A stretch of 64,000 nucleotides of DNA from Flammeovirga sp. OC4 (lineage in GTDB: Bacteria > Bacteroidota > Bacteroidia > Cytophagales > Flammeovirgaceae), in contig NZ_JTAM01000054.1 in NCBI RefSeq assembly GCF_000812565.1, positions 1 through 64,000 on the forward strand. The letters are read 5' to 3'. This document shows, piece by piece, positions 19,260-26,766 of this stretch. The translations under genes were made by a program, and so were the position numbers. Under the pieces are notes generated by a model, which was given only the letters and a program-made list of their open reading frames with translations, had not been told where the DNA came from and made no database searches. Every line of letters begins with the position of its first letter. The stretch's first letter is position 1.

Positions 19260-20525
19260 TTAGAGGCGATCAGTAATATATTTTTTATCAATAGCACTCT
19301 TCACGTCGTAGATCACAGCACCTGTTTTGCTCAATGCTTCCCAATCTATTGTTTCTTGAAAAGTCTTATGTGCTACAGCATGAATAACAGCACTATAGTT
19401 TTCACCTATTTTCGGTGTCAAATGAATACCATATTCATCAAAAACTTCGTCTTTATCAGCATGTGGATCATAAACTTCTACATCTAAATTGAAAGATTGA
19501 AGTTCGCGAATTACATCAATTGCTTTTGAGTTTCTAATATCTGGACAATCTTCTTTAAATGTAATTCCAAGCATTAATACTTTAGTGCCTTTTTGAATTG
19601 ATGCATTTTTCTCCATCATCAAACGAAGTACTTTGTTGGCAACGTGAGCTCCCATACCATCATTAATTCTTCTACCTGCAAGAATTACTTCGGGATGATA
19701 ACCTAATGATTCTGATTTATAAGTAAGGTAATAAGGGTCAACTCCTATACAATGCCCACCAACAAGACCAGGTCTAAAAGGAAGAAAGTTCCACTTTGTG
19801 CCAGCTGCTTCTAGTACATCTAATGTATCAATGCCTACTTTATCAAAGATTTTTGATAATTCATTTACGAATGCAATGTTCAGGTCTCTTTGTGAGTTTT
19901 CAATCACTTTTGCAGCTTCTGCTACTTTAATAGAAGATGCTTTATGAGTACCTACCTTTACAACAACTTGGTACATTTTATCAATCTCTTCAGCTATCTC
20001 AGGTGTAGAGCCTGATGTAACTTTCATAATATTATGTACTCGATGAACATGGTCTCCTGGATTTATTCTTTCTGGAGAATACCCTGCATAGAAATCTTCA
20101 TTGAATTGCAATCCACTTACTTTTTCAAGCACAGGCACACACACCTCTTCAGTACATCCTGGATATACTGTAGACTCGTATACTACAATATTTCCATAAG
20201 ACAATACTTTTCCAACAGTCTCACTTGCTTTTTTTAGTGGTGTCAGATCAGGTGTTTTATATTCATCTATTGGAGTTGGAACCGTTACGATATAAATATC
20301 TACCGATTTTAAATCATCTATGCTTGAAGTATATTGAATAAAACTTTTGGCTTCTTTCAGTTCTTCTGAAGAAACTTCCAAAGTATGATCAATACCTTTA
20401 TTTAACTCTTTTATTCTTTCCGAATTAATATCGAACCCTACTACATTTACCTTTTGTTTGGCAAACTCTGCAGCCAGAGGTAATCCCACATACCCTAAGC
20501 CAATGACTCCAACAGTCTTATTCAT
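19260..20525 (-). CDS. tviB: UDP-N-acetylglucosamine 6-dehydrogenase (TviB)
   Basis: A 421-residue nucleotide-sugar dehydrogenase with 'VIGLGYVGLPLAAEFAKQ', 'TVPTPIDEYKTPDL' and catalytic Cys259 in 'VGGHCIGVDPYYLTY'. Its pairing with tviC mirrors the Vi-antigen and WbpO/WbpP modules that make UDP-GalNAcA. It has the same length as the paralogue at 11077-12342. Residues 200-264 are identical to the corresponding stretch there, while the termini differ more, as expected of ancient duplicates kept for different downstream pathways. Confidence 0.92.
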   Translation of the reverse strand: MNKTVGVIGLGYVGLPLAAEFAKQKVNVVGFDINSERIKELNKGIDHTLEVSSEELKEAKSFIQYTSSIDDLKSVDIYIVTVPTPIDEYKTPDLTPLKKASETVGKVLSYGNIVVYESTVYPGCTEEVCVPVLEKVSGLQFNEDFYAGYSPERINPGDHVHRVHNIMKVTSGSTPEIAEEIDKMYQVVVKVGTHKASSIKVAEAAKVIENSQRDLNIAFVNELSKIFDKVGIDTLDVLEAAGTKWNFLPFRPGLVGGHCIGVDPYYLTYKSESLGYHPEVILAGRRINDGMGAHVANKVLRLMMEKNASIQKGTKVLMLGITFKEDCPDIRNSKAIDVIRELQSFNLDVEVYDPHADKDEVFDEYGIHLTPKIGENYSAVIHAVAHKTFQETIDWEALSKTGAVIYDVKSAIDKKYITDRL

Positions 20526-20555
20526 TATTTGTTAATAGTTTTAGAAAATAAAAAA

Positions 20556-21632
20556 TTAGACAAATTCTTTGCCTTTCTGATCTTTAGCATTGGCTAAAAA
20601 CTGTTTCACTCTTTGTTCATGATCTTTTTCACAAATCATCAACACATTATCATATTCTGCCACAATGTAATTTTCCAAACCTTGTACAATAACCAATTTT
20701 TCTTTCGGTGTCTTTACAATTGTATTAAAGGTTTCATAGGACATCACATTACCATGAAGCACATTTTCTTCCTGGTTTTTATCTGCTTGTTCATAAAGAG
20801 ATTTCCAAGTACCTAAATCAGACCATCCAAAATCTGTTCTCATGACATATACGTTATTTGCATGCTCCATTATACCATAGTCAATAGAAATATCTCTACA
20901 CTGATGATATATTTCATCGATTTTTTGTTCTTCTTCTGAGGTATAGAACGTACCAACCGCACTATAAAACAATTCATGTACATCTTGAAGATGTGTTTCA
21001 ATTGCTTTTTTAATTGCTTTGACATTCCAAACAAAAATTCCTGCATTCCAAACAAAGTCACCACTTAATACGAATGCCCTTGCTAATTCTTCATTGGGTT
21101 TTTCTGTAAAAGTTTTTACTTTATATAAAACTTCTAACCTTTCATCATTAAGTGCCTGAATATATCCGTATCCTGTATCTGGTCTATTAGGGCGAATGCC
21201 AAGAGTAACCAAAATGTCATGGGAAGCAACGTAATGTAAAGCTTTTTCAACCCTTAATTGAAACTCTGGAACATCTAAAATTACATGATCAGCCGGTGCT
21301 ACCACTATATTAGCTTCAGGATCTTTTTCTGCAATCTTATAAGCAGCATAGGCTACACATGGAGCTGTATTTCTTCGACAAGGTTCTAATAAGATCTGAT
21401 CATCAGAGAGAAATGGTAACTGTTCTTTGGTTATCTCTTTATAATCTTTACTTGTAACTATATAAATATTTTCTTTGGGGCATACTCCTTCAAACCGATC
21501 TACAGTTTGTTGGATCATTGTACGACCTGTACCTAAAATATCTTGAAATTGTTTTGGTCTTTTTTGTCTACTAAATGGCCAGAATCTACTTCCGATTCCA
21601 CCTGCCATAATAACCACATAATTATTGCTCAT
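20556..21632 (-). CDS. manC: Mannose-1-phosphate guanylyltransferase
   Basis: A 358-residue sugar nucleotidyltransferase with the GDP-mannose pyrophosphorylase signature 'MAGGIGSRFWPFSRQKRPKQF' split over residues 10-30, plus 'EPCRRNTAPCVAYAA', 'VAPADHVI', 'FTEKPNEELA' and 'YGIMEHANNVYVMRTDFGWSDLG'. It lacks the C-terminal isomerase half of bifunctional ManC/AlgA. It makes GDP-mannose for the polysaccharide or for protein glycans. It lies 30 bases upstream of tviB and 16 bases after the DUF721 gene, so it may be read from the recF transcript. Confidence 0.93.
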   Translation of the reverse strand: MSNNYVVIMAGGIGSRFWPFSRQKRPKQFQDILGTGRTMIQQTVDRFEGVCPKENIYIVTSKDYKEITKEQLPFLSDDQILLEPCRRNTAPCVAYAAYKIAEKDPEANIVVAPADHVILDVPEFQLRVEKALHYVASHDILVTLGIRPNRPDTGYGYIQALNDERLEVLYKVKTFTEKPNEELARAFVLSGDFVWNAGIFVWNVKAIKKAIETHLQDVHELFYSAVGTFYTSEEEQKIDEIYHQCRDISIDYGIMEHANNVYVMRTDFGWSDLGTWKSLYEQADKNQEENVLHGNVMSYETFNTIVKTPKEKLVIVQGLENYIVAEYDNVLMICEKDHEQRVKQFLANAKDQKGKEFV

Positions 21633-21648
21633 TATTTTATAATAGTTG

Positions 21649-21990
21649 TCAAGTAAATTTAATGTCTTTTAAAATATCACCTCCCAGCCGTCTATTTAAT
21701 TTTCTAACAATTCTTTCTCTTGCCATCGTTAGTTCATTTTTCAAAGTAGGAGTTGATAAGCGAACGTAAAGTATTTTCCCTCTTAACTTTAAACTCATAG
21801 TTCGAGAAGCAATTGGCGTACCTAATTCATCTTCCCACACTTTTTCAATCATTGCTTGATTATAACTATGAGTTTTTTTTAAAGATTTCACAAAATCCTG
21901 CATCGCACCAGCTACACTTATCGTTTCATGCTTCTTAGGAATAGGGGTTACTTTTCTAAACCTGTACTTTATCTTTCTGTCATCACTCAA
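21649..21990 (-). CDS. DUF721 (DciA-like) protein
   Basis: A 113-residue basic protein with a C-terminal DUF721 domain from about residue 30: 'VWEDELGTPIASRTMSLKLRGK' split by the fold, 'LYVRLSTPTLKNELTM' and 'ARERIVRKLNR'. DUF721 proteins include DciA, the DnaB helicase loader of many bacteria without DnaC, and they often sit next to recF. The only in-frame start before the domain is TTG at 21990; an upstream stop at 22006-22008 excludes a longer form, and the ATG at 21983 is out of frame. It follows recF by 7 bases. Confidence 0.8.
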   Translation of the reverse strand: MSDDRKIKYRFRKVTPIPKKHETISVAGAMQDFVKSLKKTHSYNQAMIEKVWEDELGTPIASRTMSLKLRGKILYVRLSTPTLKNELTMARERIVRKLNRRLGGDILKDIKFT

Positions 21991-21997
21991 AATTAAA

Positions 21998-23071
21998 TTA
22001 TTTTTTTAATTCTATGATATTACAAGGCATTGAAATCTGCTCTATCAATGTTTTAGACCGTTCAGGTCGAGCATCTGACAATAAAATCTGACTAAATTTC
22101 TTTTCTTTTATTAAACCAAGCAATTTTTTGATTCGAATGTCATCCAATTTGTCAAAAATATCATCTAATAACAATATCGGACTTGTATGAAGTTGTTTTT
22201 TAAGAAGCAAATACTGTCCAAGTTTCAAAGCTATGATAAAAGACTTTTGCTGTCCTTGGGATCCGTATTTTTTTAATGGATAAGAATTTAGTCGAAAATC
22301 AAAGTCATCTTTATGAATACCCTTTGTTGTTCTCTGTAAAGCTACATCTTTCTCCCATGAATCTTCAAAAATTAAGTCGCTTCCAAAGTCTGTTTTATAG
22401 TTGATTTCTGCTACTTCCTCTCCTGCTATTGAAAAGTAAGATTCTTTAAAGAGAGATTTGAATTCATCAATAAAAGCATTCCTTTTATCTTGTATTTGTT
22501 GTCCTTCTTTCAATAAAACATGGTTGTAAGGGGCAACCCAATCTTTATTAGGTATTTGTCTTTGTTCAGCAAAATTTTTCAATAGTTGATTTCTTTGCAA
22601 TAATGCTCTTTGATAATCAATTAATGATTGAAGGTATTCTTTATCAAACTGAGAAATTACACTATCAAAATAACGTCTTCTAACTTCACTACCTTCCCTA
22701 AGTAAATCTGTATCGTTTGGTGCAATTAATACACATGGAAACTTCCCAAAATGTTCACTGAAACGACTGTATTCCTTACCGTTAAGACTTATCTTTTTTT
22801 TAGACTTATCGTACTGACAGATGACCGTACTTAAATCTGTCTCACTTTTAAACCTTCCTGAAAGTGCAAAATCACTTGAACCATGTTTGACATTTTGGTT
22901 TTCTGTAAAACTAAATGCACTCTTGGTCATCGATAACATATACACTGCATCAATCAAGTTCGTTTTCCCTATACCATTGGGACCAATGATACAGTTAATT
23001 CCATCCTCTAATTCTAAAGTGAGTTCATCGTAATTTTTAAAATTCTTTAGATAAAGTCTTTCCAGATACAT
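21998..23071 (-). CDS. recF: DNA replication and repair protein RecF
   Basis: An SMC-like ATPase of 357 residues. Walker A is 'IIGPNGIGKTNLIDA' near residues 28-42, the ABC signature region is 'YGSQGQQKSFIIALKLGQ', and Walker B is 'ILLLDDIFDKLD'. RecF loads RecA at gaps with RecO and RecR. The ATG at 23071 is preferred because the family begins at the MYLERLYLKNFKNY strand; an upstream in-frame TTG at 23095 would add eight residues not seen in relatives. The neighbouring DUF721 gene fits the common recF context. Confidence 0.96.
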   Translation of the reverse strand: MYLERLYLKNFKNYDELTLELEDGINCIIGPNGIGKTNLIDAVYMLSMTKSAFSFTENQNVKHGSSDFALSGRFKSETDLSTVICQYDKSKKKISLNGKEYSRFSEHFGKFPCVLIAPNDTDLLREGSEVRRRYFDSVISQFDKEYLQSLIDYQRALLQRNQLLKNFAEQRQIPNKDWVAPYNHVLLKEGQQIQDKRNAFIDEFKSLFKESYFSIAGEEVAEINYKTDFGSDLIFEDSWEKDVALQRTTKGIHKDDFDFRLNSYPLKKYGSQGQQKSFIIALKLGQYLLLKKQLHTSPILLLDDIFDKLDDIRIKKLLGLIKEKKFSQILLSDARPERSKTLIEQISMPCNIIELKK

Positions 23072-23166
23072 GTTATTTCTTTTGCTAAGTCGCAAAAGTA
23101 ATCATTTTCAAGCGATATCAATGCGTAACTGTTAAGTGAATACTGGATTCTGTAATAAGACAACAA

Positions 23167-24177
23167 TTATCGTTGCATTAATGATTTCACTAATAAAGGA
23201 AATGATGTCTCAGGATAGCCTTTTTTTCTATTTTCTTTACTTATTTGATAGATTTTCCACCAATGTGAAAACAGGTCTTTGTAAGCTCTTATAATTGAAT
23301 TATCTGGATCATAAATATGTGCAGGTTCTGAATTCACACCATTTAATTCCATTATTTTAAAATGTCCGCCCTTTAAAGCTTCCTCACTCTCCGCCTTAAT
23401 ATCGTATCGACCAAAATAGAAGTCATCTACATGAGAAGATATTTTATCGAAAACTCGAATATCAAGTTCATCCTTCAAATAATTAGCATCATTGAAAATC
23501 GCTCCCCTACAGTGGTTACCCATTTTTGAAAGCATGAAGGTTTTATTCTCCGGAAGTACAAGATCTAACTCCTTATTATATTTTTCCTTTAAAAAATCAA
23601 TGTATAAAACGGCTCGTCGATGACTCTTAAATAATTCCAATAATGTACTTTTTCCATCACCAACTACAAAAAGTTCGCCCTTATAAACGACTGACGTAAT
23701 TTGACCGCTTTGTTCAGAAGGGTGCCTTACATACATCACTCCGTACTCATAATTTGCTGTAATGAATTCTTGAAGAATTACTCCTGAAGGATTTGTTGAC
23801 AAATAATTTTCTATTTCTTCATCTGAGTTTACCTTTTCCACACCACTTCCTCTTTCACCTTCATCAGGTTTTAGAATAATAGGAAAACTTAAATCCAACT
23901 GCTTCATTGTGGACTTTACTTCTTGCAGTGTTGGAGTAGAAAAGAAAAAATGAGATTTCGGCAAATACTCCTCAGGTATTTGCTTTAATGCATTGAACTT
24001 TGAATAATTAAAAAATCCTCCATACTTCATCCCTGGATTTACTAAAGTCATAAAGCTAAATGACTTGGAGAGTATAGAGAGAAAAAAGTAAAAAAAGTAG
24101 ACTGGAATATAAAAAATATAAAAGGGCCAAAACTCCCACTTTAATATTCTATGTCTAAAGTCCGGTTTGAGATTCAT
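23167..24177 (-). CDS. Membrane-anchored ATP-grasp protein of unknown substrate
   Basis: A 336-residue protein. Residues about 15-45 form hydrophobic helices rich in Phe/Tyr. The rest reads as an ATP-grasp domain: 'FPIILKPDEGERGSGVEKV' (phosphate-binding loop with Lys), 'GVILQEFI', 'VVGDGKSTL', and a metal-binding end 'FGRYDIKAES...KIMELNGVNSEP', where Asp, Glu and Asn match the Mg-ATP ligands. ATP-grasp enzymes join a carboxylate to an amine through an acyl phosphate. The substrate is not apparent. It overlaps the 3' end of the NRDE gene by 23 bases. The pattern resembles D-Ala-D-Ala ligase-like proteins without their N-terminal domain. Confidence 0.7.
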   Translation of the reverse strand: MNLKPDFRHRILKWEFWPFYIFYIPVYFFYFFLSILSKSFSFMTLVNPGMKYGGFFNYSKFNALKQIPEEYLPKSHFFFSTPTLQEVKSTMKQLDLSFPIILKPDEGERGSGVEKVNSDEEIENYLSTNPSGVILQEFITANYEYGVMYVRHPSEQSGQITSVVYKGELFVVGDGKSTLLELFKSHRRAVLYIDFLKEKYNKELDLVLPENKTFMLSKMGNHCRGAIFNDANYLKDELDIRVFDKISSHVDDFYFGRYDIKAESEEALKGGHFKIMELNGVNSEPAHIYDPDNSIIRAYKDLFSHWWKIYQISKENRKKGYPETSFPLLVKSLMQR

Positions 24178-24898
24178 AATTAATTATAGTAAATGGCAAC
24201 TTGAGTTGATCTTTTTCCTGTGTAAGTCTGTCGTGGTAAAACATGTTTACTGACATAGCATCTACTTCTAATTGTGTGCAACTTACTGTACAATATTGAG
24301 GTCTTAACATCGACAAACCCAATTTACCCTCCGCATTAATCGCTTCGTGTACTTGTAATATCTCTTTAGGCAATCTACTTTTTTCATTAAGCCAAAGCAT
24401 AAATTTCGCTGCTCTTTTTTCTTTTTGTTGAGGAGTGTATAAGGTAGATGAAGACCAAATATGTGAGACACTACTATCTAATCTTGAAAAATGTTTTTTA
24501 GACCCATCCCACACAAACTGAAGAAGCTCTATAGTACTTCTGTTTTCGACAACAATTAATGTAAATGGCTCAATATTATCAAAGTCATAATTTTCAAGGT
24601 AATCTGATATTATCGGTGCTGTTAAAGCATCTATAACCACTTTGCCTCTACTATGTTTATATGGAGGTGTAGGTATATGTATTTCAAACTCCCCATTCAA
24701 TAAACAAACTACCCTTCCTTGTTCAGTAGCTCCGAGCCAAGTACCTAAGGCTTCACCATCAATTGGAGCTAAAAATTTAACACCTTTTTCTTTATGGATT
24801 GTCGGAGCAAAAGCTGAAGTCCTACTTTTTCTTTCATCTCTATTAGATGTAAAAATATAGGAAGAAGATGAAATTGGAACGTAGCTGAGTGTACACAT
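24155..24898 (-). CDS. NRDE family protein (TANGO2-like)
   Basis: A 247-residue protein. It begins MCTLSYVP, where Cys2 is conserved in the family, and carries the name-giving motif in 'FTSNRDERKSR' at about 18-28. It also has 'FLAPIDGEALGTWLGATEQGRVVCLLN' broken across the next strands, 'SRGKVVIDAL' and 'HIWSSSTLYT'. TANGO2/NRDE proteins have an Ntn-hydrolase-like fold; in animals they are linked to heme and lipid handling. The bacterial role is not settled. It is 17 bases downstream of the DinB-like gene and overlaps the ATP-grasp gene. Confidence 0.85.
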   Translation of the reverse strand: MCTLSYVPISSSSYIFTSNRDERKSRTSAFAPTIHKEKGVKFLAPIDGEALGTWLGATEQGRVVCLLNGEFEIHIPTPPYKHSRGKVVIDALTAPIISDYLENYDFDNIEPFTLIVVENRSTIELLQFVWDGSKKHFSRLDSSVSHIWSSSTLYTPQQKEKRAAKFMLWLNEKSRLPKEILQVHEAINAEGKLGLSMLRPQYCTVSCTQLEVDAMSVNMFYHDRLTQEKDQLKLPFTIINYESQTGL

Positions 24899-24915
24899 AA
24901 ATAAAGATTCTATTC

Positions 24916-25437
24916 CTAAGATTGTTGTTTTTGAAAAGCTGTAGTAGATTTTGCTACTCCAACTTGCTCACCAATAACAATAGTTGGAAAATAATGTTGA
25001 AGACCTATTTTTATAATTGCTAAATGATGAACAGCATGTTCATTACAATGATGTACTTCTCTTGCTAAAGTTGTTGGAGTACTCCATTCATTCATGTCAT
25101 TATTTTGATAGTCCTTTACCACCAAATTCATGCTATAAAAAGGTTCACTAATCGTTTTCAACCATTTAGCGGTCTCTTTTATGCTGAGAATTGCTTCTTT
25201 TAGGTTACATTCAATAGCAAGATCTCTTTTTCGTTCTTCATAACAAACGGAAACTTCTTTTTGAAAACTTGCCTGAAGACATTGATAAAATTCTATAATA
25301 TGTCTAGTATGTTGACCGATAGATGAACCGTTGAATAGAGCTAATGGAGCTATATATTGTTCTTCTAATAATTGGGGTAATAAATTACAAAGTTGGTCTG
25401 ATAGCTCTACAGCAGATTGAATTACAGTATTTTTCAT
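24916..25437 (-). CDS. DinB-like metal-dependent protein
   Basis: A 173-residue four-helix-bundle protein. Candidate metal ligands are His43 and His46 in 'IGQHTRHIIEFY' and the cluster 'EVHHCNEHAVHHLAII' near residues 127-142, the arrangement of DinB/YfiT proteins, which bind Zn or Ni and often act as thiol transferases (for example with bacillithiol). A thiol substrate here is only inference. It is co-oriented with the NRDE and ATP-grasp genes with short gaps, so the three may form an operon. Confidence 0.75.
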   Translation of the reverse strand: MKNTVIQSAVELSDQLCNLLPQLLEEQYIAPLALFNGSSIGQHTRHIIEFYQCLQASFQKEVSVCYEERKRDLAIECNLKEAILSIKETAKWLKTISEPFYSMNLVVKDYQNNDMNEWSTPTTLAREVHHCNEHAVHHLAIIKIGLQHYFPTIVIGEQVGVAKSTTAFQKQQS

Positions 25438-25542
25438 GGATTAAAAATTAAGAGCAAAAAATTAGCTGTCTCATTTAAAAATAATAAAACAGCTTAAAAT
25501 TATAAAGATTCATGAAAATATTTTATTAAGCGTAAGTTTATT

Positions 25543-25965
25543 TTAAGTCAACTGTTTCTTATATGTTCTTTGCCCTTCTACTTCTTGCTCTAAAACCAAC
25601 AATGAAGTTAAAAAAGCGACTAAGGTCATACCAAATAATTGCAATCCTTCCGAATATCCACCTTCTACAGGTAAATCTACTCCAACAATAAATAGATGAA
25701 CCATCAGCAAAAAAGAGGTGATAGCTACCGAAAGCCCTGCCCCTTCCTTAGATAATGGAGGATAAACTAGAAAAAATGCTGCGATAAATTCAAATACAGC
25801 CATTAACAAGCGGATGTCGTCTCCTAATCCTGTAATAGTAAAAATATAAACGGACTCGGCATCATCTCCGAATTTGTAAAGTAAAGATTGAAGTAAAATT
25901 ACAGAAGGTACAATTCGAAGTGCCCAATACGACAATACTTTATGGATTCTAAAATCTTTTTGCAT
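25543..25965 (-). CDS. DoxX-like small membrane protein
   Basis: A 140-residue protein with four predicted membrane helices: about 15-30 'LRIVPSVILLQSLLYKFG', 50-70 'LLMAVFEFIAAFFLVYPPLS', 78-95 and 112-130. The order and the 'KFG...' then 'E' segments fit the DoxX/DoxD superfamily of quinone-linked or thiol-stress membrane proteins. The ATG at 25965 is chosen over an in-frame TTG at 25998. The gene diverges from the TesA-like lipoprotein gene with 111 bases between their starts. Confidence 0.6.
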   Translation of the reverse strand: MQKDFRIHKVLSYWALRIVPSVILLQSLLYKFGDDAESVYIFTITGLGDDIRLLMAVFEFIAAFFLVYPPLSKEGAGLSVAITSFLLMVHLFIVGVDLPVEGGYSEGLQLFGMTLVAFLTSLLVLEQEVEGQRTYKKQLT

Positions 25966-26076
25966 TGTATTGGAAATAAAATTAGGTTTAAAGGTCAAAT
26001 AGCTAATTGTAATTTAAGAGTTTATTCTTCTGGAAACTCATCATTACTTTTACTGAAAATACATCTGCAAGAAATC

Positions 26077-26766
26077 ATGAAATTAAACACATTTTTAACC
26101 TCCTTTTTTTTAATGTATACCTTGTTAATAAGTTGCGATTCAACTGAACAAAAGCAAGAAAATTCAAAAACTATAAAAACTGAGGTACAACAGGATTCTA
26201 ATCCTGAGGAAAAAAGAAAAAACATTATTTTTTTTGGAAATAGTCTTACAGCAGGATATGGGCTTGAAAAAGAAGCTGCTTTCCCTTCTGTTATTCAAAG
26301 AGAATTTGATAGCTTAAACATCAATTACCACTGTATTAATGCCGGATTAAGTGGAGAAACAACGGCTGGTGGAAATGAAAGAGTAGATTGGATTTTAGGC
26401 CAAAATAAACCTGATATTTTTGTTTTGGCACTAGGAGGTAATGATGCTCTTAGAGGTATTTCACCTGAAAATAGTCAGCAAAACCTGGAAAGTATTATTG
26501 ATAAGGTAAGAGCAAGTAATCCGGATTGTAAAATTCTTTTAGCAGGTATAGTTCCTCCTCCCAATATGGGAAAAGACTATTTTGATGCTTTTCAAAAAAT
26601 ATACCCTACTGTTTCAAGTAATAAAAATACATTCCTTCTTCATTTTTTACTTGAAAATGTAGCAGGTGAACCTTCCTTAAATCAAGAAGATGGTATTCAC
26701 CCCAACGAAGAAGGGGCTAAAATTTTAGCACAAAATGTAATGAAAGCATTAAAACCTTTACTCTAA
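26077..26766 (+). CDS. TesA-like SGNH lipoprotein (arylesterase / lysophospholipase L1)
   Basis: A 229-residue SGNH hydrolase. It starts with a lipoprotein signal peptide whose lipobox is 'TLLISC' with Cys20. Block I is 'FFGNSLTAGYG' with Ser56, block II 'NAGLSGETTAGG', block III 'LALGGNDALRG', and block V 'EDGIHPNEEG' with the catalytic Asp and His. These are the TesA signatures. It should cleave acyl esters or thioesters at the cell envelope. The ATG at 26077 is preferred because an in-frame ATG at 25942 would add 45 residues before the lipobox and would overlap the divergent gene. Its stop overlaps that of the convergent repeat-protein gene by 9 bases. Confidence 0.9.
   Translation: MKLNTFLTSFFLMYTLLISCDSTEQKQENSKTIKTEVQQDSNPEEKRKNIIFFGNSLTAGYGLEKEAAFPSVIQREFDSLNINYHCINAGLSGETTAGGNERVDWILGQNKPDIFVLALGGNDALRGISPENSQQNLESIIDKVRASNPDCKILLAGIVPPPNMGKDYFDAFQKIYPTVSSNKNTFLLHFLLENVAGEPSLNQEDGIHPNEEGAKILAQNVMKALKPLL

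Noticed and set aside
25464-25494. AGCTGT/ACAGCT hairpin after the DoxX-like gene as a terminator
   Set aside because: The stem is only six bases with a long loop; although a T-run follows on the minus strand, the support was judged too weak to list.
25942-26076. 45-residue N-terminal extension of the TesA-like protein
   Set aside because: It would precede the lipobox signal peptide and overlap the divergent DoxX-like gene; the ATG at 26077 starts exactly at the signal peptide.
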